From Carnobacterium_B sp040274945 (lineage in GTDB: Bacteria > Bacillota > Bacilli > Lactobacillales > Carnobacteriaceae): a stretch of DNA of 64,000 nucleotides. The position numbers and the translations under genes were made by a program. How positions within the stretch are numbered: position 1 is the stretch's first letter; every line of letters begins with the position of its first letter. Below, in pieces: positions 16,809-25,012 of this stretch. Under the pieces are notes generated by a model. It was given only the letters and a program-made list of their open reading frames with translations, did not search any database and was not told where the DNA came from. The stretch lies in assembly GCF_040274945.1 (NCBI RefSeq), contig NZ_JBEMAR010000009.1, positions 1-64,000 of the forward strand, given 5' to 3'.

Positions 16809-18191
16809 ATGATGACGAGTATTAGTGTTGCTGGTAAAACTGTGGATACATGGGAAAAAGAAATCCCCCAATTAGAAGATCTTCTTTCTTTAAAAGAAAT
16901 CTTTTGGATCAACGAAGCTAAAATTCCATTTGAAGAAGCTTCGTCCTTAGTTCCCTATACAAAAGATGATGTGAATGATGCTGAAGAACGCTTAAACCGT
17001 TTTGCAGCCTACTTAAGGATTGATTTTCCAGAAACCGAAGTATCCAATGGAATCATTGAATCTCCTTTGTCTTCCATTCCTTCTATGAAAGAATACCTTG
17101 AAACAGTTTATCATTCTTCTATTCCAGGAACTTTTTTATTAAAACGAGACGATACACTACCGATTGCTGGAACCATAAAAGCAAGAGGAGCCATTTATGA
17201 AGTATTGAAGCATGCAGAAAATCTAGCGTTAGAACATGGTCTGATTACCAGTTATACAGATGATTATGCCTTATTTGCAAGTGAGCCGTTCAAAGCGTTC
17301 TTTTCAAATTATAAAATCGCGGTAGGTACTACTGGAAATCTGGGAATCAGCGTAGGTACTGTCGGTGCTAAGTTAGGCTTTGACGTCACGGTACACATGT
17401 CCGTGGAAGCAAAGCAATGGAAAAAAGATTTATTGCGTTTTCGTGGAGTTACGGTTATTGAACATGAGTCTGACTTTACAAATGCCGTAGAAAAAGGACG
17501 TCAGCAATCTAATTTAGATCCGATGAGTTATTACGTCGATGATGAACATTCAATTGAATTGTTTTTAGGCTATACAGTTGCTGCTAATCGGTTACAAAAA
17601 CAATTGATTCAAGAAAACATTCTGGTAGACGAAAATCATCCTTTATTTGTTTACTTACCATGTGGCATTGGTGGCTCACCAGGCGGTATCACTTTCGGAT
17701 TGAAGCAAATTTATGGAGACAATGTTCATTGTTTTTTTGCAGAGCCTACACACGTTCCTTCTATGACAGTAGGGTTAATGACTCAAAAATATGATGAAGT
17801 ATCTGTTAAAGATTTTGGCTTAGATGGTTTGACCGTAGCCGATGGACTAGCTGTACCTCGTACATCAAAACTAGTTGCTAGTATTATGAAACATTTTTTT
17901 AGCGGTTCTTATACTATTGATGACTTTGAAACAAACCGTTTACTAAGTGCTCTTATTGATAAAGAAAAAATCTATTTAGAACCCGCAGCTTTAGCAGGCG
18001 TTCCAGGCGCTTTAAGATTATGCCAATCTGAAGAAGGCAAAAGATATTTAGAAAAACATGAACTATCAGATAAAATGGATCAAGCTACACATATTGCTTG
18101 GGCAACAGGCGGCAGTATGGTCCCTAAAGAAGATATGGATCAATTTTACGAAACAGGTTTGCTCTCTCAAACGACTGAAAAAATTATTTAA
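16809..18191 (+). CDS. dsdA: D-serine ammonia-lyase
   Basis: A PLP-dependent fold-type II enzyme of about 460 residues that converts D-serine to pyruvate and ammonia. The Schiff-base Lys124 lies in AGTIKARG, matching Lys118 in AGSIKARG of the E. coli enzyme. GTTGNLGIS (around 174-182) and the glycine-rich CGIGGSPGG (around 283-291) bind the cofactor and phosphate. The length fits DsdA. Two adjacent ATG codons are possible; AGAGG is four bases before the first and seven before the second (16812), so the second may be used. It is monocistronic, divergent from the maltose locus, with a strong terminator. No D-serine transporter or DsdC-type regulator is adjacent, so detoxification is a reasonable guess. 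Confidence 0.93.
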   Translation: MMTSISVAGKTVDTWEKEIPQLEDLLSLKEIFWINEAKIPFEEASSLVPYTKDDVNDAEERLNRFAAYLRIDFPETEVSNGIIESPLSSIPSMKEYLETVYHSSIPGTFLLKRDDTLPIAGTIKARGAIYEVLKHAENLALEHGLITSYTDDYALFASEPFKAFFSNYKIAVGTTGNLGISVGTVGAKLGFDVTVHMSVEAKQWKKDLLRFRGVTVIEHESDFTNAVEKGRQQSNLDPMSYYVDDEHSIELFLGYTVAANRLQKQLIQENILVDENHPLFVYLPCGIGGSPGGITFGLKQIYGDNVHCFFAEPTHVPSMTVGLMTQKYDEVSVKDFGLDGLTVADGLAVPRTSKLVASIMKHFFSGSYTIDDFETNRLLSALIDKEKIYLEPAALAGVPGALRLCQSEEGKRYLEKHELSDKMDQATHIAWATGGSMVPKEDMDQFYETGLLSQTTEKII

Positions 18192-18216
18192 AAGGAATTC
18201 TCCTGATAATAATACA

Positions 18217-18256
18217 AAAAACGCCAGAAGTTTTTTTACTTCTGGCGTTTTTTTAG
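18217..18256 (+). terminator. dsdA terminator
   Basis: A 12-bp perfect inverted repeat (AACGCCAGAAGT at 18221-18232, ACTTCTGGCGTT at 18239-18250) is followed by TTTTTT. It lies 30 bp after the dsdA stop and is a strong intrinsic terminator. Confidence 0.93.
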
Positions 18257-18289
18257 ATTATGCATATTTAGTTAGAAAAATCGGATTTG

Positions 18290-18573
18290 AATGTCGAGTA
18301 GAAACTCTCTATGGTATATTTCTTAAGGAAATTCGAATTAAAATGTCGAATAGTAGCTCTTTAGTCACTATTTCTTAAAGAGATTCGAGCGACAATGTCG
18401 AGTAGGGACCTTCTAGCGTATATTTCTTAAATAGAATCATATGAGAATGTCGAGTAGATACCTACTAGTCTCTTTTTTTTAAGAAATATCAAATGAGAAT
18501 GTCGAGTAGAAGCCACCTACTCACTATTTCCTAAAAAAATTCAGAGAAGAATGTCGGATAGAGGCTTTCGCTA
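18290..18573. repeat. Tandem array with exact 52-bp period (six units)
   Basis: The core AATGTCGAGTAG, with small variants in units 2 and 6, starts at 18290, 18342, 18394, 18446, 18498 and 18550, exactly 52 bp apart each time. A second conserved block, (T)ATTTCTTAA, recurs about 27 bases after each core start in units 1, 2, 3 and 5 and is degenerate in unit 4. The rest of each unit is diverged but alignable. Unit 6 is partial. The array has no open frame of its own, and 52 is not a multiple of three. It lies between the dsdA terminator and the terminator hairpin of the convergent lipid-kinase gene. Function unknown. Confidence 0.9.
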
Positions 18574-18590
18574 GTTCTAACGCAAAGTAA

Positions 18591-18645
18591 ATGGCCCTAT
18601 ATTATTTGGTGAATAAATTTTTCACTCCAAATAGTATAGGACCAT
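18591..18645 (-). terminator. Long hairpin after the lipid-kinase gene
   Basis: A 22-24-base imperfect inverted repeat: ATGGCCCTATATTATTTGG from 18591 pairs with CCAAATAGTATAGGACCAT ending at 18645. It lies ten bases after the stop of the minus-strand lipid kinase. No long T run follows, so termination efficiency is uncertain, but the stem is very stable. Confidence 0.65.
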
Positions 18646-18654
18646 TATTAATTA

Positions 18655-19539
18655 CTACACAAAAACCTTCAATGAATGCGGGACCGCTTCAAGTTCAAGT
18701 GGGAAGGCTATCCCCTTATCGCCATCAACAGTACATTTGGTTTCTTTATCTTCTAATAAACGAATCGTTGCTTTTTTAAACGAACGGTGTTCCAGTTGAT
18801 CTTTTGTGTAATCTGTATCTTGAAATAATTCTGGCACTAAACTTAATTTTTCTTTTACTGTTGTCTCTTTCAAGGTTACTAAATGGAGAGCTCCATCATC
18901 AACCTCTGCTTCAGGAATAACAGTGCCTACTCCACCAACAAAATTGCTCATAGCAATCAAAAGCATACTGTAGTCAGCTATCCATTTGTCTCCATCAATA
19001 TCTAGTTCGAAGGTATACGTTTCATCATTCTTCAATGCTTTTATTCCTTCAATCAAATAAGCAAAAACGCCGAATTTTGTTTTCATATCTACATCTACTT
19101 CTTGAACCGATTCAGGTATAGGACCAACCGAAGTCGAACTGATAAAATAACGGTTATTCACTTTTCCCACATCGATTTTCTTAATGCTCAACTGTTTTAA
19201 TGAGTCAATAGCTTTTTCTGGATCCATTGGTAGACCTATAGCTCGAGCCACATTATTGACAGTCCCAGTTGGAATAATGCCTAATACTGTTTCAGATTCA
19301 TGGAGCATTAATCCATTCACTACCTCGCTAACTGTCCCATCTCCACCCATTGCAAAAACAGCATCATATTTTCTTAAAGCTGCTTCTTCCGCAAACTCTT
19401 TGGCATCTCCTGATTTTTTTGTTTTTTTGATAACAAATTCAGAATAATTCGTTTCAAATTGTCTTTTCAATTTATCTGTATAATTTTCTGCCTTTTCTCC
19501 ACCCGAAGAAGGATTTACGATAATCATAGCTTTAGTCAT
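18655..19539 (-). CDS. Diacylglycerol kinase-family lipid kinase (YegS/BmrU type)
   Basis: A soluble lipid kinase of about 294 residues with the DAGK catalytic fold. The N-terminus MIIVNPSSGG and the nucleotide-binding GGDGTVSEVVNGL (Gly65-Gly66-Asp67-Gly68-Thr69) are clear, as is PTGTVNNVARAIGLP around residues 92-106. The family phosphorylates diacylglycerol or related lipids; the exact substrate cannot be told. I placed the start at the ATG (19539) with GAAG upstream; an in-frame TTG six bases earlier is the alternative. It lies 45 bp downstream of the LacI-family gene on the same strand and may be co-transcribed with it. Confidence 0.85.
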   Translation of the reverse strand: MTKAMIIVNPSSGGEKAENYTDKLKRQFETNYSEFVIKKTKKSGDAKEFAEEAALRKYDAVFAMGGDGTVSEVVNGLMLHESETVLGIIPTGTVNNVARAIGLPMDPEKAIDSLKQLSIKKIDVGKVNNRYFISSTSVGPIPESVQEVDVDMKTKFGVFAYLIEGIKALKNDETYTFELDIDGDKWIADYSMLLIAMSNFVGGVGTVIPEAEVDDGALHLVTLKETTVKEKLSLVPELFQDTDYTKDQLEHRSFKKATIRLLEDKETKCTVDGDKGIAFPLELEAVPHSLKVFV

Positions 19540-19584
19540 ATTCAAACTTCTTTCTTAATGAATTTTTTTTAATTTAAAAAAAGG

Positions 19585-20538
19585 TTATTTTTGCATAGTT
19601 GTTCCTCTAACAATTAATTCTGGAGTAAAAAAAAGTTCTCCTTGAGGTGCATTTTTTTGTTCAATCTTATTTAACACCATTTTAGCACAAGCTTCTCCCA
19701 TTTGAATAACGGGTTGTTTTACTGTAGTCAATTGTGGAAAAGCAATCTGATCTAAAAAAACGCCGTCATATCCAATAATGCCAAAATCAGCAGGTATGCT
19801 TCCACCCATATTGATAATTCCTCTTTGGATTCCAATTGCTAATCGATCTGAGCTGCAAATAAAGAGTGTATTGGGTTTGAATTTATTCCAGTTTTCTCTA
19901 ATAAACTCTGCAGCATAACGCGAACGATTTTCAAAACGATGAATTTCTGGCAGGCGTTTATTTTTTTGAAGAGTAACTATATATCCACTCTCACGTGAAT
20001 ATTCAAAGGGTTCTTTTACATCCATCCCAATAAAAATAATGTTCTCATACCCTAAATCAATGCCGTATTGTGTTGCTTTCGCAATTCCTTCTTTATTGTT
20101 CGAATCAACAAAATCGTAACCATGTCGATTTTCACCAAATAAAACAACGGGTTTTGTTGCACCGCTTATCCAATTGTAATCACTCTCACGCATACCGCAA
20201 ATAATGTATCCATCACATGCGCCTATATCAAAATTGTTTTTAGTAACCAATTGTAAAGAATAATGACGATTGTCTAGTTCCCGCGCAATACCGGTTAACA
20301 AATGCATATAATAAGGTTCCGTTGTGTCCATTTCTTCAAGGATAAATAATTTTATGATTTGTGTACGGTTATTAACCAATGCTTTTGCTGCAACATTTGG
20401 ACGATAGTTAAGTTCTTCCATTGCTTCAAAAACAAGTTCTTTTAATTCATCAGTCACTTGTTCGGGATGGTTGATCACTCTGGATACCGTCATTTTTGAT
20501 ACATTCGCCTTTTTTGCAACATCATTAAGTGTAGTCAT
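19585..20538 (-). CDS. LacI-family transcriptional regulator (candidate maltose regulator)
   Basis: A 317-residue LacI/GalR protein. The N-terminal helix-turn-helix is TLNDVAKKANVSKMTVSRVIN (residues 3-23), with the hinge region ELNYRPNVAAKAL (about 43-55). The periplasmic-binding-like sugar domain runs from about 60 to the end. A good AAAGGAAAC precedes the ATG. No sugar gene is directly adjacent, but it is the only LacI-type regulator in the window and two LacI-type palindromes lie in the maltose locus about 5 and 10 kb away. That makes it a candidate MalR; the link is inference. Some LacI-family maltose regulators of lactic acid bacteria, such as MalR of Lactococcus, are activators. Confidence 0.85.
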   Translation of the reverse strand: MTTLNDVAKKANVSKMTVSRVINHPEQVTDELKELVFEAMEELNYRPNVAAKALVNNRTQIIKLFILEEMDTTEPYYMHLLTGIARELDNRHYSLQLVTKNNFDIGACDGYIICGMRESDYNWISGATKPVVLFGENRHGYDFVDSNNKEGIAKATQYGIDLGYENIIFIGMDVKEPFEYSRESGYIVTLQKNKRLPEIHRFENRSRYAAEFIRENWNKFKPNTLFICSSDRLAIGIQRGIINMGGSIPADFGIIGYDGVFLDQIAFPQLTTVKQPVIQMGEACAKMVLNKIEQKNAPQGELFFTPELIVRGTTMQK

Positions 20539-20672
20539 ACCGTTTCCTTTCTCTTACCTAGTCTCATACCTATTTGTATAATCTATTTGTATCTTACATT
20601 GTAAAGCTAATAGTATAGAGAATTTATTTTTGTGTCAATGTTCCCTTAATAATCTTTAATCTTACGCAAAAT

Positions 20673-20698
20673 AAAAAAGCACCAAAAGGTGTTTTTTT
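20673..20698 (-). terminator. perR terminator
   Basis: A compact AAAAAAGCACC-AAAA-GGTGTTTTTTT hairpin with A and T runs on both sides. It lies 15 bp after the perR stop on the minus strand and could work in both directions. Confidence 0.85.
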
Positions 20699-20713
20699 AT
20701 TTATCCTAATTAC

Positions 20714-21166
20714 TTACAATTTTTCATTTCCCTCTAATTTCAATTGACATTCAGGACAAATACCGTAAATTTCTAATCGATGTCTCTTAACCTTAAAACC
20801 AGTCAGAGTAGTCGTTACGTCACCAATATCCTCTAGTCCTGGATAATAAAGGTCTTCGATTCTTCCACATTCTTCACAAATGGCATGATAATGCTGTGCA
20901 GAAGTAAAATCAAAACGACTTGAAGCGTCTCCATAATTCATTTCATCTACAAAACCTACTTTAGTAAATAATCGTAAATTGTTATAAACGGTTGCCACAC
21001 TCATATTAGGAAATCTTGCTGCTAAAGCCTGATAAATTTCATCCGCGGTCGGATGATTATCATTCTCGATTAAATATTCCAAAATACCATAACGCTGTGG
21101 AGTAATGCGTATATGCGCGCGTTTTAATTTCTCAATCGAATGAGCTACTAAATGATTTGAGGTCAT
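20714..21166 (-). CDS. perR: Peroxide-responsive repressor PerR (Fur family)
   Basis: A 150-residue Fur-family repressor. The N-terminal winged helix covers about 1-85 and the dimerisation domain the rest. The metal-sensing ligands of PerR are recognisable: His in DNHPTADEI, Asp in RFDF, two His in QHYHAIC and Asp in IEDLYYP. The last position is Asp in PerR and Glu in most Fur proteins, so this is a peroxide sensor. Two CXXC pairs (CEECG, CPEC) bind structural zinc. The ATG at 21166 has AAAGGGGGAG just upstream; the longer frame to 21223 has none. It is divergent from gsaB, a gene order also known from Bacillus. Confidence 0.92.
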   Translation of the reverse strand: MTSNHLVAHSIEKLKRAHIRITPQRYGILEYLIENDNHPTADEIYQALAARFPNMSVATVYNNLRLFTKVGFVDEMNYGDASSRFDFTSAQHYHAICEECGRIEDLYYPGLEDIGDVTTTLTGFKVKRHRLEIYGICPECQLKLEGNEKL

Positions 21167-21242
21167 AATTCTCCCCCTTTCAAATTTAATAAATAAAAAA
21201 CTTTCATTGCTTATATTTTTCATAATGATTACTTAATAGTGA

Positions 21243-21259
21243 TTATTATCTTATAATAA
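21243..21259. promoter_or_regulatory. Possible Per-box in the perR-gsaB divergent region
   Basis: TTATTATCTTATAATAA is an AT-only near-palindrome, just downstream of a TATAAT hexamer on the perR strand. It resembles but does not exactly fit the Bacillus Per-box TTATAATNATTATAA. PerR autoregulation is common, which gives some support. Confidence 0.35.
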
Positions 21260-21335
21260 CTGTATTATACTTTAATGATAACTTTTCTATCTTAACTTTG
21301 CAAATAAATCCTTTTATCCGCTGCCAAGGGAAATA

Positions 21336-21364
21336 TTGCACTTCTATGGTAGGAGCATTACAAT
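21336..21364 (+). promoter_or_regulatory. gsaB promoter
   Basis: TTGCAC (-35, 21336-21341), a 17-bp spacer and TACAAT (-10, 21359-21364), followed by AAGGAGG and the ATG at 21400. Each box matches consensus at five of six positions. Confidence 0.7.
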
Positions 21365-21399
21365 AGAAATGATTTTACTTTTAAGGAGGCAATTATTTT

Positions 21400-22692
21400 A
21401 TGTTAAACCATACTCAAAGCGATCGGTTAGCTCGTGAAGCCAATCAAGTTATTGTTGGAGGAGTGAATAGTCCGAGCCGCTCATTTAAAGGCGTTGGTGG
21501 AGGAAATCCGGTCACCATGGCGCGCGGGGATGGCGCCTATTTATATGATGTTGATGGCAATCGCTATATTGACTATTTAGCAGCTTTTGGACCGATTATA
21601 ACAGGATTCAATCATCCTCATATTGCAAAAGCAATAAAAAGAGCTGCAGATACAGGTGTGTTATTTGGTACACCTTCTGAACATGAAGTGACTTTTGCAA
21701 AAATGTTAACCACTGCTATTCCTTCAATGGATAAAGTACGTTTTACAAATTCTGGAACTGAAGCCGTTATGACAACCGTTCGTGTTGCTCGTGCGTACAC
21801 AAATCGTGAATTGATTGTTAAATTTACCGGTCAGTACCATGGTCATTTTGATCTCGTTCTCGTTGAGGCTGGTAGCGGTCCTTCTACACTAGGTACGACA
21901 GATTCCGGTGGAGTAACAGTAGGTACATCAAAAGAAGTGATCACTGTACCTTACAATGATATTGAATCTTACAAAGCAGTTATGGAAAAATTAGGAGACA
22001 AAGTCGCAGCTGTTTTAGTGGAACCAATCGTCGGAAATTTTGGTATGGTAGCCCCTAAACCTGGATTTTTAGAAGCCGTCAATGAAATCACTCATGAACA
22101 TGGAGCCTTAGTTATCTATGATGAAGTTATCACCAACTTCCGTTTCCATTACGGTGCCGCTCAAGATATGTTGGGTGTTATTCCTGACTTAACAGCATTT
22201 GGAAAATCCATTGGTGGAGGATTGCCAATTGGTGCATACGGTGGACCAACACGTATCATGGATACTGTAGCTCCTCTTGGGCCTGCCTATCAAGCTGGTA
22301 CAATGTCTGGAAACCCACTTTCTATGCAAGCTGGAATTGCTTGTTTAGAAGTTTTACAAGAACCTGGAATCTATGAAAGAATGGCTGACTTTGCTATTCA
22401 ATTAAAAGATGCTCTTCTTGCGGCTGGTAAAAAATATAACATCCCAACAGTTGTGAACCAAATTGGTGGGTCATTAACCGTCTATTTCTCGGATCATCCA
22501 ATTGAAGATTATGCAGATGCAAAAAATACGGACTCCGAACGTTTTGGAAGGTTTTTTAAATCCATGTTGGATGAAGGTATCAATCTTGCACCAAGTAAAT
22601 ATGAGGCGTGGTTTTTAACCATTATGCATACGCAAGAAGACATTGATGAAACTAAAAAAGCGATTGATAAAGCTTTTTCCAAACTTTCTTAA
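21400..22692 (+). CDS. gsaB: Glutamate-1-semialdehyde 2,1-aminomutase
   Basis: A class III PLP-dependent aminomutase of 430 residues that makes 5-aminolevulinate from glutamate-1-semialdehyde in the C5 tetrapyrrole pathway. The PLP Lys269 lies in AFGKSIGGGLP. NSGTEAVMTTVRVAR (118-132) binds the cofactor phosphate, and IYDEVITNFRF (239-249) contains the pyridine-ring Asp241. The length and the GGVNSPSRSFKGVGG start match HemL/GsaB. No other heme gene lies nearby, so it is an orphan step here, as with gsaB next to perR in Bacillus. AAGGAGG precedes the ATG. No clear terminator separates it from the next gene, 126 bp downstream. Confidence 0.92.
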   Translation: MLNHTQSDRLAREANQVIVGGVNSPSRSFKGVGGGNPVTMARGDGAYLYDVDGNRYIDYLAAFGPIITGFNHPHIAKAIKRAADTGVLFGTPSEHEVTFAKMLTTAIPSMDKVRFTNSGTEAVMTTVRVARAYTNRELIVKFTGQYHGHFDLVLVEAGSGPSTLGTTDSGGVTVGTSKEVITVPYNDIESYKAVMEKLGDKVAAVLVEPIVGNFGMVAPKPGFLEAVNEITHEHGALVIYDEVITNFRFHYGAAQDMLGVIPDLTAFGKSIGGGLPIGAYGGPTRIMDTVAPLGPAYQAGTMSGNPLSMQAGIACLEVLQEPGIYERMADFAIQLKDALLAAGKKYNIPTVVNQIGGSLTVYFSDHPIEDYADAKNTDSERFGRFFKSMLDEGINLAPSKYEAWFLTIMHTQEDIDETKKAIDKAFSKLS

Positions 22693-22818
22693 AAGCACAG
22701 CTGATTGTTATACTATTATCTTAATTTTCAAACTATTCACTATAAATTCTTTGCTTATTGACTCTAAGTAGCTTATCATACAAGTATAACTATCAATAAA
22801 ACGGAGTGAAACTATTTT

Positions 22819-23916
22819 ATGAGAATTGGAGCAAGAACGCTCAAAACAGGAATAGCTGTTGCGCTTGCATTAGCTATTCCTGCATTATTAAACTTTCCAT
22901 CTGGCAGTGTTTTAGCTGCTATATCAGCTATTTTCGCATTGCAGCCTTCAGTCAAACGATCCATCAATACCCTTAAAGATCGCATTATCGCCAACTTGAT
23001 CGGTGCTTTAGTTGCTATATGCATCACATTAACTTTAGGCAACCATTTTTTCGTTGTGGGTCTAGCCGCTTGTCTATTGATTGCTATTTTAAATCAGATG
23101 AATCTTAGCAGTGTGATTGGTTTAGCTACCGTAACGTTGATTGTGATTATGGAAACTACTGAAGATAATTTTATTCTTTATGCCACTATACGAGTTGCAG
23201 CTACCATTATGGGAGTTTTTATCGCTTTCTTGGTGAACACCATTTTGTTCCCTCCAAAGTATGAAGAAAAATTGTATCACGTTACCGACTACTCAACGAC
23301 TGAAATCATGAAGTTTTTACGTGCAAGTGTTCGAAAAAACAGTCAATACCCTATTCTAAAAAAAGATTTAAAATGGATTAAGTCAGAGCTCAATCGGATG
23401 GATGTCTATCTTTCATTATTCAAAGATGAAGGAGTGACTACGAGGAAAAAAGACCGCATTCAAAAAATGCGTAAGGTAGTAGTTTACAGACAAATCATTG
23501 CAACAACAAGAGAAGCTTATAATTTGTCTTACACGTTTCATAAATATGAAAATTCATTTAATCATTTCCCAAAAGATTTGCGTATTTTGATACGAGAACG
23601 TCTGGAGACTTTACTCACAGCCCATGAACAAATTCTGTTGAAATTTAACGGTCGTGTTTCACCAGATAGTGTAAACTTTATTGCGTATAAAGCCCCGCTC
23701 AGAAAAGAATTTATGCAGTCCTTCTTTGATGAAGCAAGTTTGGAAGAATACTTGCACGATGACTATGGTCAAAGTAATGCGGTTATTCATATTATGTCCA
23801 GTATTTTAAAATATGAGGAATATTTAGAGCATTTAAATATTTTAATCAGCAGCTATAAAGGAAACGATTGGAATCCAGATACAGACATCTCTAACATTGA
23901 ACATATTGAACAATAA
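22819..23916 (+). CDS. YgaE-like FUSC/aromatic-acid-exporter-family membrane protein
   Basis: A 365-residue membrane protein of the FUSC/ArAE superfamily. Four to five hydrophobic helices fill residues 8-150, including PSGSVLAAISAIFALQPSVKRS, a signature of this family. A long cytoplasmic helical domain follows (about 155-365, ArAE_1 C-terminal type). Members are believed to export aromatic or other organic acids, but the substrate is unknown. In Bacillus the homolog YgaE lies beside gsaB and perR, so the neighbourhood is conserved. GGAG lies twelve bases before the ATG. Confidence 0.8.
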   Translation: MRIGARTLKTGIAVALALAIPALLNFPSGSVLAAISAIFALQPSVKRSINTLKDRIIANLIGALVAICITLTLGNHFFVVGLAACLLIAILNQMNLSSVIGLATVTLIVIMETTEDNFILYATIRVAATIMGVFIAFLVNTILFPPKYEEKLYHVTDYSTTEIMKFLRASVRKNSQYPILKKDLKWIKSELNRMDVYLSLFKDEGVTTRKKDRIQKMRKVVVYRQIIATTREAYNLSYTFHKYENSFNHFPKDLRILIRERLETLLTAHEQILLKFNGRVSPDSVNFIAYKAPLRKEFMQSFFDEASLEEYLHDDYGQSNAVIHIMSSILKYEEYLEHLNILISSYKGNDWNPDTDISNIEHIEQ

Positions 23917-23925
23917 AAATAGTAA

Positions 23926-23961
23926 AAAAAGCAGTTGAGCATATACGCTCAACTGCTTTTT
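23926..23961. terminator. Bidirectional terminator between convergent genes
   Basis: A perfect 15-bp inverted repeat (AAAAAGCAGTTGAGC and GCTCAACTGCTTTTT) with a six-base loop and A/T tails on both sides. It serves the ygaE-like gene and the convergent SGNH-like gene. A near-copy of the stem occurs at 34985-35025. Confidence 0.92.
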
Positions 23962-23972
23962 AAATACATTAA

Positions 23973-24812
23973 TTAAATTCCGCTGGTAGTATCTCTCTTT
24001 TGATTTAAAGCTTCTTCGAATAAAGTACGGTATACAGCAGTTCCTTCATCATTCAATGATTTGCCATTCTCTGTTAAAGTATTCTCCAACGAAATCCCGT
24101 CAGCCTCAAGTTTTTCAAGGTAACTATCATGAAGATTAAACCCTAGCCATTCATTAGATTCAACTGTTGATACCATTTCATTTAAATAGGAAATATAATC
24201 AAGTGTTCTTGAATTAGTGTTTCCTTTTTCACTGCTGCTTGGATTAGGAGACACAAAGACAATCAAAGCTTCAGGCAAGACATCTTTTATTGCAGCGTAA
24301 TTCATTTCTAAATAATCACTTGAATCAGTTAAAGCGATGTCTAATTCTTGATCAGCATAAGGTGTCAATTGAAAAAACACAACATCTGGATTTGTTTGAG
24401 CAAGATCCGTTACTTTATTTTCGCTGATTAATTGATAAGAATTGTAGTCGGTATAAGGCAAATGATTGACTTTTATAGTGCTGCCAATCTGGTCTTTTAT
24501 GTATGCATCTATTTCAGAAACCCATGGCTCTTCTTGAGCTATATCTCCATAAAAACTAATTGAAACTTCATCTTTTAATAAACCGACATACTTCAAGTAT
24601 TCTAGTACAGAGAGCTCATTACGACTTTCTTCATAACCAGCAATCTGTGCAGTTACATCTTCTTTCGTTACTTCTTCTGTTTTTTGATCCGTTTGTTCAG
24701 CAACTGACATTAATTGTTCTTGCTGTTTTTTTGAGTAGCTCATGCCAAAAAAAACAACTCCTCCAGCTAAAATGACTAGTAAAAAAATAATAAACCCACT
24801 TTTTTTAGACAC
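23973..24812 (-). CDS. Membrane-anchored SGNH/GDSL-like protein lacking catalytic residues
   Basis: About 279 residues. An N-terminal signal anchor (GFIIFLLVILAGGVVFFGM) is followed by a Lys/Glu/Thr-rich stalk (about 28-55) and an extracellular domain that looks like an SGNH hydrolase. Block I reads VSISFYGDIAQEEPW, where related proteins have G(D/S)S, so the nucleophile Ser is missing. Block V reads SLNDEGTAVY, where HPND-G is usual, so the His is missing too. It is therefore probably inactive as an esterase or acts as a binding protein. The GTG at 24812 has AAGGAG eight bases upstream. The fold assignment is by pattern only. Confidence 0.6.
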   Translation of the reverse strand: MSKKSGFIIFLLVILAGGVVFFGMSYSKKQQEQLMSVAEQTDQKTEEVTKEDVTAQIAGYEESRNELSVLEYLKYVGLLKDEVSISFYGDIAQEEPWVSEIDAYIKDQIGSTIKVNHLPYTDYNSYQLISENKVTDLAQTNPDVVFFQLTPYADQELDIALTDSSDYLEMNYAAIKDVLPEALIVFVSPNPSSSEKGNTNSRTLDYISYLNEMVSTVESNEWLGFNLHDSYLEKLEADGISLENTLTENGKSLNDEGTAVYRTLFEEALNQKRDTTSGI

Positions 24813-24926
24813 CTTTTTCACTCCTTATTGATACTTGATTTTTTCTGGAATAATTTCATTTGTTATTGAACCCTTAATTATTTTACCATACATTTATTCA
24901 AAGCCACTATACATTTTCACTAAAAT

Positions 24927-24963
24927 AGTAAAGAGGCTCCAATATGTTGGAACCTCTTTACTA
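24927..24963 (-). terminator. Terminator after the DUF402 gene
   Basis: A 17-bp nearly perfect inverted repeat (TAGTAAAGAGGCTCCAA, TTGGAACCTCTTTACTA) with a three-base loop. It lies 50 bp after the stop of the DUF402 gene on the minus strand. Confidence 0.85.
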
Positions 24964-25012
24964 TTTTTCTATCTATCTTAGAGAAATTACTGTCATCTTA
25001 TCCTGTAAAAGG

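Noticed and set aside
18058..18378. Open frame on the plus strand running from the dsdA end into the repeat array
   Set aside because: It overlaps dsdA in another frame, crosses a strong terminator and has no ribosome binding site.
18290..18573. CRISPR array
   Set aside because: The conserved part is only about 12 bp and the intervening sequences are alignable with each other rather than unique spacers. No cas gene is present.
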